64,000 nt of DNA from positions 19,759,583-19,823,582 of the forward strand of contig OX457042.1 in NCBI GenBank assembly GCA_949752735.1. Direction: 5' to 3'. The first letter of the stretch is position 1. Every line of letters starts with the position of its first letter. A model generated the notes under the pieces. That model did not search any database. It saw only the letters and a program-made list of their open reading frames with translations, and was not told the DNA's origin. The translations under genes were made by a program, and so were the position numbers. The DNA comes from Lumbricus terrestris (Eukaryota; Annelida; Clitellata; Crassiclitellata; Lumbricidae). Shown here piece by piece: positions 12,781 to 23,052 of the stretch.

Positions 12781-12872
<92 letters not shown>
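12711..12872. repeat. (GT)n microsatellite
   Basis: A nearly pure GT run from 12765 to 12872 after an imperfect start with two GTGTGACACT units. Confidence 0.9.
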
Positions 12873-12877
<5 letters not shown>

Positions 12878-13085
12878 ATTATGCATATTCGTTGCTCTGC
12901 AGCCGGAGGGTTGCAGGTTCGAATCCACCTCAAGCCGCCTCGTATAGGGACCCTGGGCAAGTCCTTCACTCGCAATTGCTCAGCGCTTCTGCGTGAAACT
13001 CCGATGCAGTGTCCGCGCTGTAGTCGGGATCGTTTCTGAGTAGAAAATCTTGAAGTGGCGCTACAACATGTGCACATACATACAT
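12872..13085 (+). mobile_element. tRNA-SINE copy, 5' part diverged
   Basis: B box GCAGGTTCGAATCC, the conserved body and the tail GGCGCTACAACATGTGCACATACA match the 10122 copy. It follows directly on a long (GT)n tract, which may have replaced the A-box region. Confidence 0.75.
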
Positions 13086-13671
13086 ACACACATACATAAT
13101 TATATAAATATTGAACACATATCCATCTGTGCGGCACATGTGTACAACATGTATGTCTGTGAATCGTCGTACAGATGGAGGTAATACCGGTGTTGATAAC
13201 AGAATCAATTTTCGACCAAACTGTTGCTGTTGTTCTACCATCATCATCCACATCATTCAGGTCTGTGCCATGCAAATCATCGGTTGGAGCCACAACCGCG
13301 AGACGATGAGGCAGGAGGAGGAGGAGGAGCTGACGGTGGCAGGTGGTGATGCGAAACGATGGTTTTTATACAGGTCTGCATCCATGGACTGCTAGCCAAT
13401 AGCAATGCACTGGAAACGACTTCGACTCCTTAATTAAACGATTAACAATTAGAGCAACTGCGAGACGAGGAGGAGGCAGGAGGAGTGGACTGTGGCAAGT
13501 GATGCAAAGCGATGGTGTACACTGTACAAGTGTACATGCCTGCATAAAGGGACCGCTAGCTAACAGCAGTGCACTAATAGCAGTGCACTCAAAACGACGT
13601 CGAATGCCTAATTAATTAAACAATTAATTATTCATTTCCTGATTATGGGTTGCTATGTATGCAACTAATCA
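13086..13671. other. No gene; local duplication
   Basis: Two related blocks (GCGAGACGATGAGGCAGGAGG near 13298 and GCGAGACGAGGAGGCAGGAGG near 13460, matching over most bases) show a 160-bp duplication; no coding signal. Confidence 0.5.
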
Positions 13672-13815
13672 GGGCTTAAAGTGTACCTGAACGGTCATGT
13701 ACGGCGTCCATGCACTTGTTTTAAAATCTGAACGCTGTCCAGCCATTTATTGGCCAGCACAGCCTATAGAAAGGTAAGGGCGTCCAGGCACTTATTTTTC
13801 CACACTTTGGGCACT
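13672..13815. repeat. Short dispersed repeat, TTTAAAGTGT family
   Basis: GGGCTTAAAGTGTACCTGAACGG ... CGTCCATGCACTTGTTTTAAAATCTGAACGC (in pieces) recurs at 16685-16825 (inverted), 30100-30245 and 50950-51080. Ends TTTAAAGTGT/ACACTTTAA suggest a palindromic MITE. Confidence 0.55.
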
Positions 13816-14126
13816 GCAGCTAATCCTCCGCATGCCGCCATGGGTGGCAAGAAAGTGGCAGGACTCGAGTTTGGCAAGATTTGCAAAAGGTGGTAAAATG
13901 ACAGCCTTGACAGGATGATGTTGCCAGGTGATCCGAATGTATTAAAAGTTCCATAAAAAAGAGAATTTTAAATGTGTTATGAAGTGATATTGTCATCTGT
14001 CTTTCCACACTTTCAGCTTACGATTGCGTTTATGGTCAGCTGATGCATGACCGTCCATTTAGTCGTTTGCCTGCATGGATTGGCATTTTCTACCAAGACT
14101 CTTTCTACCGAAAGAATCGCCGTCGC

Positions 14127-14333
14127 CAGGGCTGTTTTTAAGGAATATTTAGAACTGCACATCCTCTTCTCTCCTTTCTCATCCTCCACTGTAAATTACT
14201 CCGAATCTGAGGAAAATGACCTATTTTTTACTGGTTTTAACTGCACGGAACGTGACGGAAGTGCTTCTACAACTGCACGAATCCATTTAGAACTGCACAT
14301 TTTGTGTAGAACTGCATGTTAAAAAAAGCCCTG
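14127..14333. mobile_element. hAT-type MITE, family A
   Basis: CAGGGCTGTTTTTAA and TTAAAAAAAGCCCTG ends with an exact duplication GCCGTCGC at 14119-14126 and 14334-14341. It contains repeated AACTGCAC words. Same family as the copies at 39674 and 59278, and related to the one at 21129. Confidence 0.88.
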
Positions 14334-14341
14334 GCCGTCGC

Positions 14342-14640
14342 CATTAATCCAGTGCCCGATACCTGGTTATTGTTGATAGGACCATGATGTTCGTCGCTCT
14401 CGAGCAACTCTTGCATCTGGGGTGTGTATGCTGCTACCACCTGAGGCAGCTGAGAACTCTCAGGAGATCTTTTCAACTTCCATTCTTACAAGCGTTGTCC
14501 GTGCTTTCATCCACTGTCGAATTGACTACTGTAATTCACTGTTTGCTGGACTTCCCAACTCCCAAGGCACGCTTATCCTCCCTTAATTCGGTCATTGCTC
14601 CGTTTCCTCGCTACTCCCATCTTTTCATTATGTTCTATTA
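14342..14640 (+). pseudogene. Decayed L2-like LINE fragment
   Basis: Shifting frames read CCYHLRQLRTLRRS, then FIHCRIDYCNSLFAGLPNSQ, matching the region after the YADD motif in the better LINE copy at 17.7-19.0 kb. Several frameshifts. A hAT-type MITE sits just upstream at 14127-14333. Confidence 0.6.
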
Positions 14641-14844
14641 ATAAGCAAATACAATTAAGCCTGACCGTTATCATTGCCATTCTTCATATACACTCACCTT
14701 TGCATATCCTTGCCCTTATCTTTCTCTGCATGGCTTTACCTCTGCCCGTGCTTTTATCTTTGCCAGTATACTCTGCTCTTCTGTGCTATGTCCTCCGTGT
14801 CTAACTTATACCTATCCTGCAGCGAAAATGCCGTCTGTAAGAAA

Positions 14845-14845
<1 letters not shown>

Positions 14846-14879
<34 letters not shown>
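14846..14879. repeat. (TA)n microsatellite
   Basis: Pure TA run. Confidence 0.8.
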
Positions 14880-14881
<2 letters not shown>

Positions 14882-15219
14882 CAGGGCGATCCTGGGTTGT
14901 TTACATCGGCTCTGGCACTATAGGACAAGGAAGAGATACAGAGACAGATAGAGACAGAGGCAAAGAGACGGATACATGTATCGGCCTTTCGAAACTCGAT
15001 ATAAGCGGTATATGCGATTCTAGTTTGGATACGCTTGTTACACCTGCACACGTATAATAGATGATTAAATATTATACACCCAAGTTTTCAGGTAACGCAC
15101 TTGCTGTCGCGTAATATAGACTGGCGTAGAGTGATATGTACTTGTATATGCATGCAATTGTGGAGTATGTTTGTTTCTATATATATTTACACACTCAAGA
15201 TTCATGCGCACACGCATAC

Positions 15220-16030
15220 ATGTATACAGACAGACAAAGTGATGCATAGACTGACAGACAGGTACAGAAACGGAGATAGGCAGCAATCTGACAGACAGAA
15301 ATAGAGACAAAGAAACAGAATGATGCAGAGGGAGACAGAGACAGAAACACATACAGAAACAGAGACAGAGACAGAAACAGAGACAGAGATAGACATAGAG
15401 AGAGGGAGAGACAGGTTGATATATAGAAGGACAAATAGAGAGATTGAAAAGACAACGAGTCAAGCAGAACAAAAGACACTCACGAGTATTGAGAACAGAC
15501 AGGCAAACATACAGACAGACATATCGAGGCAGACAGACTTGAGCAATCGTCTTGCACTAATGTCAAATTGGAAATTAATAGGAGAGATAAGCAGACAGAC
15601 AGACAGACAGACAGACAGACCGTGATGAATAGACTCACAGAGACATTCAATCAAATGTATGAACGCAGTTAAAGACAATAACACTCCAAGGCAGATTCAG
15701 GGACAGACAGAAATACATACAGAAAGACAGACAGACAGACAGAAAGACAGACAGACAGACAGAAAGACAGGCAGAGAGGTATGGAGACACACTGACATAG
15801 GCAGATTGGCATTTCAAAGGGATCGCAGAATAAGAGCTTGCGCTTGGAATTTTCGCCAGGCACAGACAGACGGACAGATAGACAGGCGGACGGCCAGACA
15901 GACAGACAGACAGCAAGACGAACAGAAAAATCAAACTAGACGCATGCATGCAGACACACTCTCAGGTATATATATATATATAGGCAGAGCAGACAAAAAC
16001 GAAGAAGCACAGACAACACACAGAAAACTC

Positions 16031-16064
<34 letters not shown>

Positions 16065-16072
16065 TACTCAGA
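15220..16072. repeat. (ACAG)n-rich region
   Basis: Dispersed ACAG, AGAC and ACAGAA units, densest at 15590-15620, 15720-15770 and 16030-16070. Open frames on both strands are low-complexity. Confidence 0.8.
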
Positions 16073-16257
16073 CGCGCAGAGAGACATAAAAATCGACAAA
16101 AAGGATGGAAGTTATATATGTATATGTTATACATATATATATATATATGTATATATTTATATATAGCCGGAAGGAAAAGATCCACGTACCGAAAAATGGC
16201 ACCATGCTGTGAGATTAATTGGACTCTTGGCGTTCTCTAACGTGCACGAAAAACTTG

Positions 16258-16277
16258 TCATATATATATATACTATA

Positions 16278-16312
<35 letters not shown>

Positions 16313-16375
16313 CTATATTATGTATATATTATATTATATATTTATATATGCACGTAGTGCGCATAAATATATAAT
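16258..16375. repeat. (TA)n-rich tract
   Basis: TA runs with minor interruptions. Confidence 0.8.
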
Positions 16376-16379
16376 AAAT

Positions 16380-16684
16380 ATATGATACATGAATTCAGGT
16401 GCGCCAAAAGTTCAAAAGGTCAAGGTCGTTGAGTGAAGATCAAACAGATCGGCAGTCTTCGGCTAAACCTTGCAGACTATCCGTTCGATCACTGGAGGAT
16501 TCGCCTCCAAGAGGGAGAGAGGCAGAAAGCGACCGTGGTCTCCTCTTCTTCTTCCACCACAAGGGTCGATAAGCACCGTCAAGGTCATCTCGTAGTCAAC
16601 TGGAGTTGGTGACCGTATCCAAGCAACAGGTCAGATCTATCGTATCGTATAATATATTCTACAGCATTTTTTATTGCTTATAGA
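16380..16684. other. No recognised feature
   Basis: Unique-looking sequence without an exon signal. Confidence 0.45.
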
Positions 16685-16825
16685 TGAGTGCTTAGATTGC
16701 AGAAAACAAGTGCCTGGACGCTCATTACCTTTCCAGGCTGTGCTGGCCTAGCGAGTGGCAGGACGGTGTTCAGATCGAAAGCTTTAACGCCGTCATGGCC
16801 GTCCAGGCATACTTTAAGTTTGGGC
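16685..16825. repeat. TTTAAAGTGT family repeat (inverted copy)
   Basis: AAGTGCCTGGACGCTCATTACC, GGCAGGACGGTGTTCAGATC and GGCCGTCCAGGCATACTTTAAG (matched in shorter blocks) align to the 13672 and 50950 copies in reverse. Confidence 0.5.
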
Positions 16826-16898
16826 CCTGTTTATGGCTCACTATGTACGGGTGATGTGTAGTTATAGCGTATCTACTCCCATGTTTGTAAATTTGTTT

Positions 16899-17118
16899 GT
16901 ATGTGCACTTGATATAGCGCCCCTTCAAGCTCCTTACTCAGAGGCTCTCCCGCCTCCCGACTGCAGAGCGGACACATGCATCGGAGTTTCACGCAGAAGC
17001 GCTGAGCAATTGCGAGTGAAGGTCAAGGTCCCTATGCGGCGACTTGAGGTGGATTCGAACCTGCAACCCTCCGGCTGCAAGGCAACGAACATTCCCACTA
17101 TACATCACCGGGCCCCCA
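16899..17118 (-). mobile_element. tRNA-SINE copy
   Basis: Reverse complement of the same family: tail at 16900 (TATGTGCACTTGATATAGCGCC), B box GGATTCGAACCTGC near 17050, and head near 17100-17118. About 6 bp of internal duplication near CTCCCGCCTCCCG. Confidence 0.8.
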
Positions 17119-17221
17119 TGTACCTATACATAATATTATAGATGATTTCTCTCGGTCAACTATATATGCTCCAACCATGCACACGGTCTGTTGACTTTTG
17201 TTAACATATACGTTATAGGTA

Positions 17222-17225
<4 letters not shown>

Positions 17226-17271
<46 letters not shown>
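17226..17271. repeat. (TA)n microsatellite
   Basis: Pure TA run between the SINE at 16899 and the LINE at 17340. Confidence 0.85.
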
Positions 17272-17277
<6 letters not shown>

Positions 17278-17339
17278 AAGGTCAGGTGAGATTGAAATTA
17301 AATGCAATAAAAAATGAGATAAGGTCAGATCATTTCATC

Positions 17340-19026
17340 TGCTACTCTCAACGAATGGCAGCCGCTCCAACCTGACGCTCTGAGACGTCTCATCGAAGGT
17401 TCCACGTCGAAGTCCTGCGAGTTGGATATTCTTCCGCCATTTATAGTCAAAGAGTTTATTGACGAGTTATTGCCTTTTTTACTGTTATTATGCAATTCTT
17501 CATTGGCACATGGTTATGTTCCAACCCAGCACAAAAGAGCTGTGGTTTTTCCTTCTCTCAAGCGCCAGGGTCTAGACCCCAGCACCCCCTCCAGCTATCG
17601 CCCCATTTCCATGCAATCTCTCCTTTCTTTCCAAACTTCTGGAAAAGTGTATTTCCCTTCAGCTGGTGGACTATCTTGAAACCAACTCTCTAATGCCCTC
17701 GCTTCAATCTGGTTTTAGGAAACACCATTCCACTGAATCTCTTATCACCCGCTTACTTGCTGATGTCTTTGCAGCAATTGACCAAAGCCAGATCACCTTG
17801 CTTGCTCTGTTTGACGTTAGCGCTGCGTTCGACACTGTCGATCACGCCATACTCCTTGAACGTCTCTCTAAATCTTTCGGCATAGGTGACTCTGCCCTTC
17901 TTTGGCTCAGCTCTTTTCTCTCAGATCGCTCGTTAGCTGTGATCTTTGGGTCCACACGGTCTGCCTGGTCCCCTGTCCCTTACGGCTTGCCTCAAGGCTC
18001 GGTCCTGGCACCGCTTCTTTACATTCTCTACACCGCAGATTTATCAGTCATACTCTCCCTTAAGGGTGCCTCGGCTCATCAATATGCTGATGATACGCAA
18101 GCATTTGTTCATGGCCCGTCCAGTGCAGCTGCCTCACTTGTCGCTACTATCCTTGATGCCACCTCAGCTCTGGACCAATGGATGTCCTCTAACCGTCTTC
18201 GCCTGAATTCTGATAAAACACAATACATCTGGCTTGGCGGCAGAGCTCAGCTTGCTAAGATTGACATGGAGCTCCTCTGCACTTTGTTTCCGGATATCCA
18301 TTTCTCTTCCACTGTTCGTGACTTGGGCTTCACTCTGGACCCTGTTCTTTCTTTCTCGGACCATATTAACCGTGTCTCGCGAACATGTCTCTATCATCTT
18401 CGCCAGCTGCGTACCATCCGTCATTCACTTTCCCAGCAAGCTATTAAGACGCTTGTTCACGCCTTGATCTGTTCTAGGGTTGACTTTGGGAACTCTTCAT
18501 ACGCCGGTCTTTCTTCTCTCAACCTCTCTAAACTTCAGACATTACTCAATGCTGCTGCTCGCCTAATTGCTGGTCTTCCCAAGTTCTCTCACATTTCAGT
18601 CTTTATTCGGGACACTCTTCATTGGCTTCCTGTTCCACAACGCATTGAGTTCAAAATTTTGACACTTATGCGCAATTCTCTTCTTGGGGTTGCTCCATCC
18701 TACCTCCGTTCTTTCTGTATTCAGGTCTCCTCTCTCCCCGGTCGCTCTGCCCTTCGTTCGGCAGCAAATGGCCTCCTTGTTGTTCCTCGCATGCGTGGGG
18801 CTACTGCCCAGTCCAGGAGCTTTGCCTATGTTGGCCCCTCTTGCTGGAACCGTCTTCCACATAAACTGCGTCTTGAGCTTCTCAGCCTCTCTCCCCCTCT
18901 GTTTAGGAAGCGCCTGAAGACTATACTATTCGTTAGCGACAGTGCTAACTTTGGGTCGGGATCGCTACTGAATCTGTGAGCGGCGCTATACAAGTGTTCA
19001 ATTACAATTACAATTACAATTACAAT
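17340..19026 (+). mobile_element. 5'-truncated L2/CR1-type LINE
   Basis: The element begins inside the reverse transcriptase and runs to a 3' tail GCGCTATACAAGTG followed by (AATTAC)n at about 18985-19026. Truncation at the 5' end and a short-repeat tail are typical of target-primed retrotransposition by L2/CR1-clade elements. Confidence 0.8.
17666..18979 (+). pseudogene. LINE reverse transcriptase, C-terminal part of ORF2
   Basis: The 437-codon ORF carries RT motif A (LFDVSAAFDTVDHAIL), motif B (GLPQGSVLAPLLY) and the catalytic motif C (QYADDTQ). A thumb/C-terminal region follows, with RQLRTIRHS and SCWNRLPHKLR, typical of the L2/CR1 group. Upstream RT sequence (SYRPIS at about 17595) is in another frame, so a small indel near 17620 broke the ORF. 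The endonuclease domain is missing. Not expected to be functional. Confidence 0.8.
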
Positions 19027-19320
19027 TTCTAATTTATAGAAATCCCTCTTCAGATTCATAGACGCATTGCTTGTTACATGTTTAACGACACGTACTGCCA
19101 TATCAAATATGATCAGGGTCGCCCTCCTCCTTTATCCAGGCTTGGGACTGGCACTGGCGGAGAACAACCAGTGGCAAAGTTCATTCACGCATTTGAACCA
19201 GCTGGTTATAAAATTATAGGGTGCCAGACTGTCATTAGTTCGAACAATTATAGGTCTATCTGCATTGCTACACATCCCACGTACGGGTCAAGACGTACAG
19301 GGTCCTGGATAGTATAATCT
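19027..19320. repeat. Possible LINE-derived repeat fragment
   Basis: On the minus strand this contains CAGTCCCAAGCCTGGATAAA and a following GGAGGAGGGCGACCCTG, reminiscent of 3' regions of RTE-like LINEs. It directly follows the L2-like tail. Weak call from memory of such sequences. Confidence 0.3.
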
Positions 19321-19804
19321 TCTTTCACGCATGATTGTTTAACGATATATCAACTGTGCATGCTTGATGTTAAGCACTGGTGCAATTAAGTAATAATGAT
19401 ATCACCAACAGTAATAATAACGATAATACGAATACTGTCACTTTCCAAACAGGGTGAGAAATGTCGATGGTTGGGGTTCAACCCCTAACCTTTCTTAGTG
19501 TCACCCACGGTTATGTCTTCATTGCACACCCCAGGGTGAGGGTGTAGTTTCCAACCGATCGGTTGAGCTAGGGTGATCTAGCAAGACTCTGAATAAAAAA
19601 AGCAATAAAATATTATGCTCTGCGTTGTCATTGTACTTTGATTATATCATCATTTAAATCCTTCTGCTGCATTTTCTACAGCTCTCATAGTGCTTAATAT
19701 TGCTAAAAAAAGTGCTACTTCAACGACTACTACATCCCACGTACGGGTCAAGACGTACACGGACCTGGACATCACCAACACGACCAACATCGCCACCGCC
19801 ACCA

Positions 19805-20085
19805 CAAATAATAATAATAATAACAATAACAATAATAATAGTAATAGTAAAAATAATTGTAATAATGGTAGTGTAGTAATAATGGCAGTAGTAGTAGTAG
19901 TAGCAGCAGCAGCAGCAGCAGCGGCAGCGGTAGCGGTAGTGGTAGCGGTAGCGGTGGCGGTGGCGGTGGCGGTGGCGGTGGCGGGGGCGGTGGCGGTGGC
20001 GGTGGCGGTAGCGGTAGCGGTAGCGGTAGCGGTAGCAGTAGCAGTAGCAGTAGCAGTAGTAGTAGTAGTAGTAGTGATGGTATTG
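19805..20085. repeat. Compound trinucleotide array (AAT, GTA, GCA, GCGGTG)
   Basis: Ordered blocks: AAT/AAC, then GTA, GCA, GTAGCG, GGCGGT, GTAGCG, AGTAGC and AGT. Confidence 0.9.
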
Positions 20086-20113
20086 GTAAGGGTATTTGGG
20101 GTGGTAGTGGTAG

Positions 20114-20333
20114 TTTGTATGTGCACTTGTTATTGCGCCCCTTCAAGCTCTCTACTCAGAGACGCTCCCGACTGCAGAGCGGACACTGCATCGGAGTTTC
20201 ACGCCGAAACGCTGGGCAATTGCGAGTAAAGGACTTGCCTAAGGTCCGATCGCGGCGAATTGAGGTGGATTCGAACCTCGAACCTTCCGGCTTCAAGGCA
20301 ACGACGCCACCACTACACCACCGCGCCCCACAA
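20114..20333 (-). mobile_element. tRNA-SINE copy
   Basis: Complete reverse-strand copy: tail TATGTGCACTTGTTATTGCG at 20117, B box GGATTCGAACCTCG, and head CACTACACCACCGCGCCCC at about 20312-20330. It sits beside a trinucleotide-repeat tract. Confidence 0.85.
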
Positions 20334-20574
20334 AGTAGTGGTATATAGTAGTAGTAATAATAAGGGTAGTAATAATAATAGTAATAAGGATGATTGCAGG
20401 TCATTCTGTAGCGTGCACATTAACAAAGTCTTTAAATATCCTTCCTCTGGGGTAGGATTAGATAAACATCACAATAACCTTTACATCAATCACCAACCCA
20501 CGGATCGCATTCGTGTGCGCTGCATGGCACATTCGTCTATGTATGATTATGCTCCTGTCATGTTGCTGAAGACA

Positions 20575-20675
20575 TCAGCAGCTGCTGCCGTTGCTGCTGC
20601 TGCTGTTGCTGCTGCTGCCACTGCTGTTGTTGTTGCTGCTGGTGCTGCTGCTGCTGCTGCTGCTGCTGCTGCAGC
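20575..20675. repeat. (GCT)n tract
   Basis: GCT/GTT/CCT trinucleotides. A frame through it reads poly-alanine, but there is no exon structure. Confidence 0.85.
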
Positions 20676-20699
20676 GCAAATATCCATCAGCATGTTATG

Positions 20700-21120
20700 A
20701 TGGAAGAACTTTGGGAGTTTTCTGTACCATGGTTCAAGCCGTGCGACCGATCGACCAAAGGTTCTTCTGCTGATGGTTGTTGTGATGTGTTTTTACATAT
20801 ACACCGCAGTCTGCAGAGAGGTTCATTTGATCTGAGGTGAGTACATGCTGTAGTCTCGGCCACAGCAGAAGTGTCTAATATTGCCCTCTCTTTCATCCAC
20901 ACTTTAGACTGGCTCCACCCGAGTAGGCTACAGGAGTGGTGAAGTTAATACATATACGCCCAGGCTTGCGTCTTGCGACTATAGCCTATTGCATGCGACT
21001 TGCAACTATAGCCATGCGACTTCGACTATAGACATGCAACTTGAGATTCTATATCCACGCCTCATTGTATCCAGGCATTGCACACCGTAGATACCATGCA
21101 TGCCATGTCATGCAATGGTA
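20700..21120. other. No gene; short GCGACT-TATAG repeats
   Basis: Imperfect copies of ATGCGACTT..ACTATAGCC at 20965-21045; otherwise unrecognised. Confidence 0.45.
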
Positions 21121-21128
21121 GACTATAC

Positions 21129-22906
21129 CAGGGGTTATTTTAAGGAATTTTCTCAACTGCACATAAATGACGTATTTTGAGACTGGACATAAGAAAGTCT
21201 TTGACCAGGAATTTGTCTCCCAAAGCTGAAGCAGCTTTTGGTGAGCGCTCGTTAATAAGCTGGTGCTTTGCGCTTGGCCTTCGACTGGAGCTTTAGATGT
21301 TTGAATATTAAGATTTTCCGACTTTATAAAAAATTGCTCTTTTAAAATGCTGACAGCTATGTTTTTAGAGTTTAGAGAGTTTTTAGAGTTGAGAGAGCTT
21401 ATTGTTTAATTTTTTCATTTGCACGCTTTTAATCTGGCGTTTAAAGCTGTCATTTAAAAAAAATTAGGCCTACTCATAATTTTCTTTTCTCGTCCATTGT
21501 CTGAAAAAGTCATTTGCCCATTGTTGTAATAGCATTTTAGGCTGCTACTATTTTGTTTTATGCGTCTGTCTAGGGGAGACCGGGGCAGTTTGCAAAATGT
21601 TTCACATTTTTGTGTGTCACATTTTTATCTTTAAAACAAGCTATAGCAACGATCTCAATGACTAAGCATGTAGCCACAAAAACTAACTGAACAGAGGATT
21701 CCAAAATGTTGCAACCAGCCCGGTGTAAAGGTTTCAAATTACCCCCCTCCTAAACATTGTCCCCTGCAAACTGTAAATTGCATCAATCATCGCATTTATT
21801 GCACTAAAAATATCAGAAAAATCATCCCGCTTCTTGTTTTGGTCTGAAGATTTTTATCCGTTATCCCACTTTATGGTTTGTTATCAATATTTTCATCTGT
21901 AACTAAAATACTAACCACCACTAAAGTTACAATGGAGAAAATGGCTTCGAGGCTATTATTTTTTTTTCGGATCAAAAAATTGATAGCATACCACGACGGC
22001 ACTGATTATAAATAAAATGACTAAAATCATTTTCAAGCTTAACTACTTGTTCAACTTATAAAACCAAACCGAAAAATATTTCTTCAAAACATTCGGTTAT
22101 ATAACGAAAAAAAAAATTACTTTCGATTGCCAAAAATTAATTTTTTTATTCTCGGTAGTCTTTATCAATTGCCTGCTAATAAATTAGGGCACATTGGCCT
22201 AAAATGTATTCTTTACAAAATAGTTTGCTTAATTTTGAGTTGCTATTATGTACCGGCGAAATATCGATGGTGTTGCAACTAACACATGTTGCAACCAGCC
22301 CCGGTCTCCCCTACGTCCCTTCCTGCTTCAGCTTGTCAGAGCAAGCGGCAAAAGCAGGAGAAAGTAGACTACGATGGCCAAGAAATTGTCATTATGGTAT
22401 GAAGTATAACCCCGGCCTTTACAACTTTATCAGGATATCAATCTACAGCAGGCTTTGAATTTGCATCCGCCCCTACATTTAGCCTACAGTGCTGCCTACT
22501 GCAAATTCTTCTGTCTGAAGCCTATGTCTGATTTTTAGCAGAACCTTGTCTTCGATTACATCACCCATTTTCCGCGCTCTTACTTCATGCACACGGGTGA
22601 CCTACGCCGTATGGTCTAATGCTTGACTTGAAAACTGCATTTAATCACCATATCTATTCTATGGTTCACGCCAAATTTCAACAGGCCTGCTCTTTTCCTG
22701 AACATAAATATCACCAAAATAACCCGCCTCAAAAATGTTCACTTTGGGCTGTTGCAATCATGTTTGTGTCCAACTTTTTACCACTAACTTATCGTCGGTT
22801 CACGCAACAAGGCAAAAAGTAACTGCACAAGATCTGATTTTCAACTGCACAAATCTCTTTTCCAACTACACACTTTGTGTCCAGCTGCACGTTAAAATAA
22901 CCCCTG
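21129..22906. mobile_element. Larger family A hAT-type element, 1778 bp
   Basis: Ends CAGGGGTTATTTTAAGG and GTTAAAATAACCCCTG, with exact duplication GACTATAC at 21121-21128 and 22907-22914. Subterminal AACTGCAC words as in the short family copies. No transposase recognised; a separate TA-flanked MITE is nested within. Confidence 0.85.
21573..22311. mobile_element. Nested MITE with TA target duplication
   Basis: Inverted ends GGGGAGACCGGGGC and GCCCCGGTCTCCCC, flanked by TA on both sides (21571-21572 and 22312-22313). It is 739 bp, AT-rich inside, and carries GTTGCAACCAGCC words near both ends. TA duplication suggests a Tc1/mariner or ISL2EU-like source. Confidence 0.75.
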
Positions 22907-23052
22907 GACTATACTATGGTAAAATACCACATCGTGACATACTATGCGTGACGTACCATACGAGACAGGTCTGACAGGACATACTGAGCATCAAGAACAT
23001 AACAGAGGGAAGGTCGTGCATACATGTGGCTGTGTATATATATATATATACA

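Noticed and set aside
19690..20229. Poly-Val/Ala ORFs on both strands
   Set aside because: Translations of a compound trinucleotide repeat that run into a SINE.
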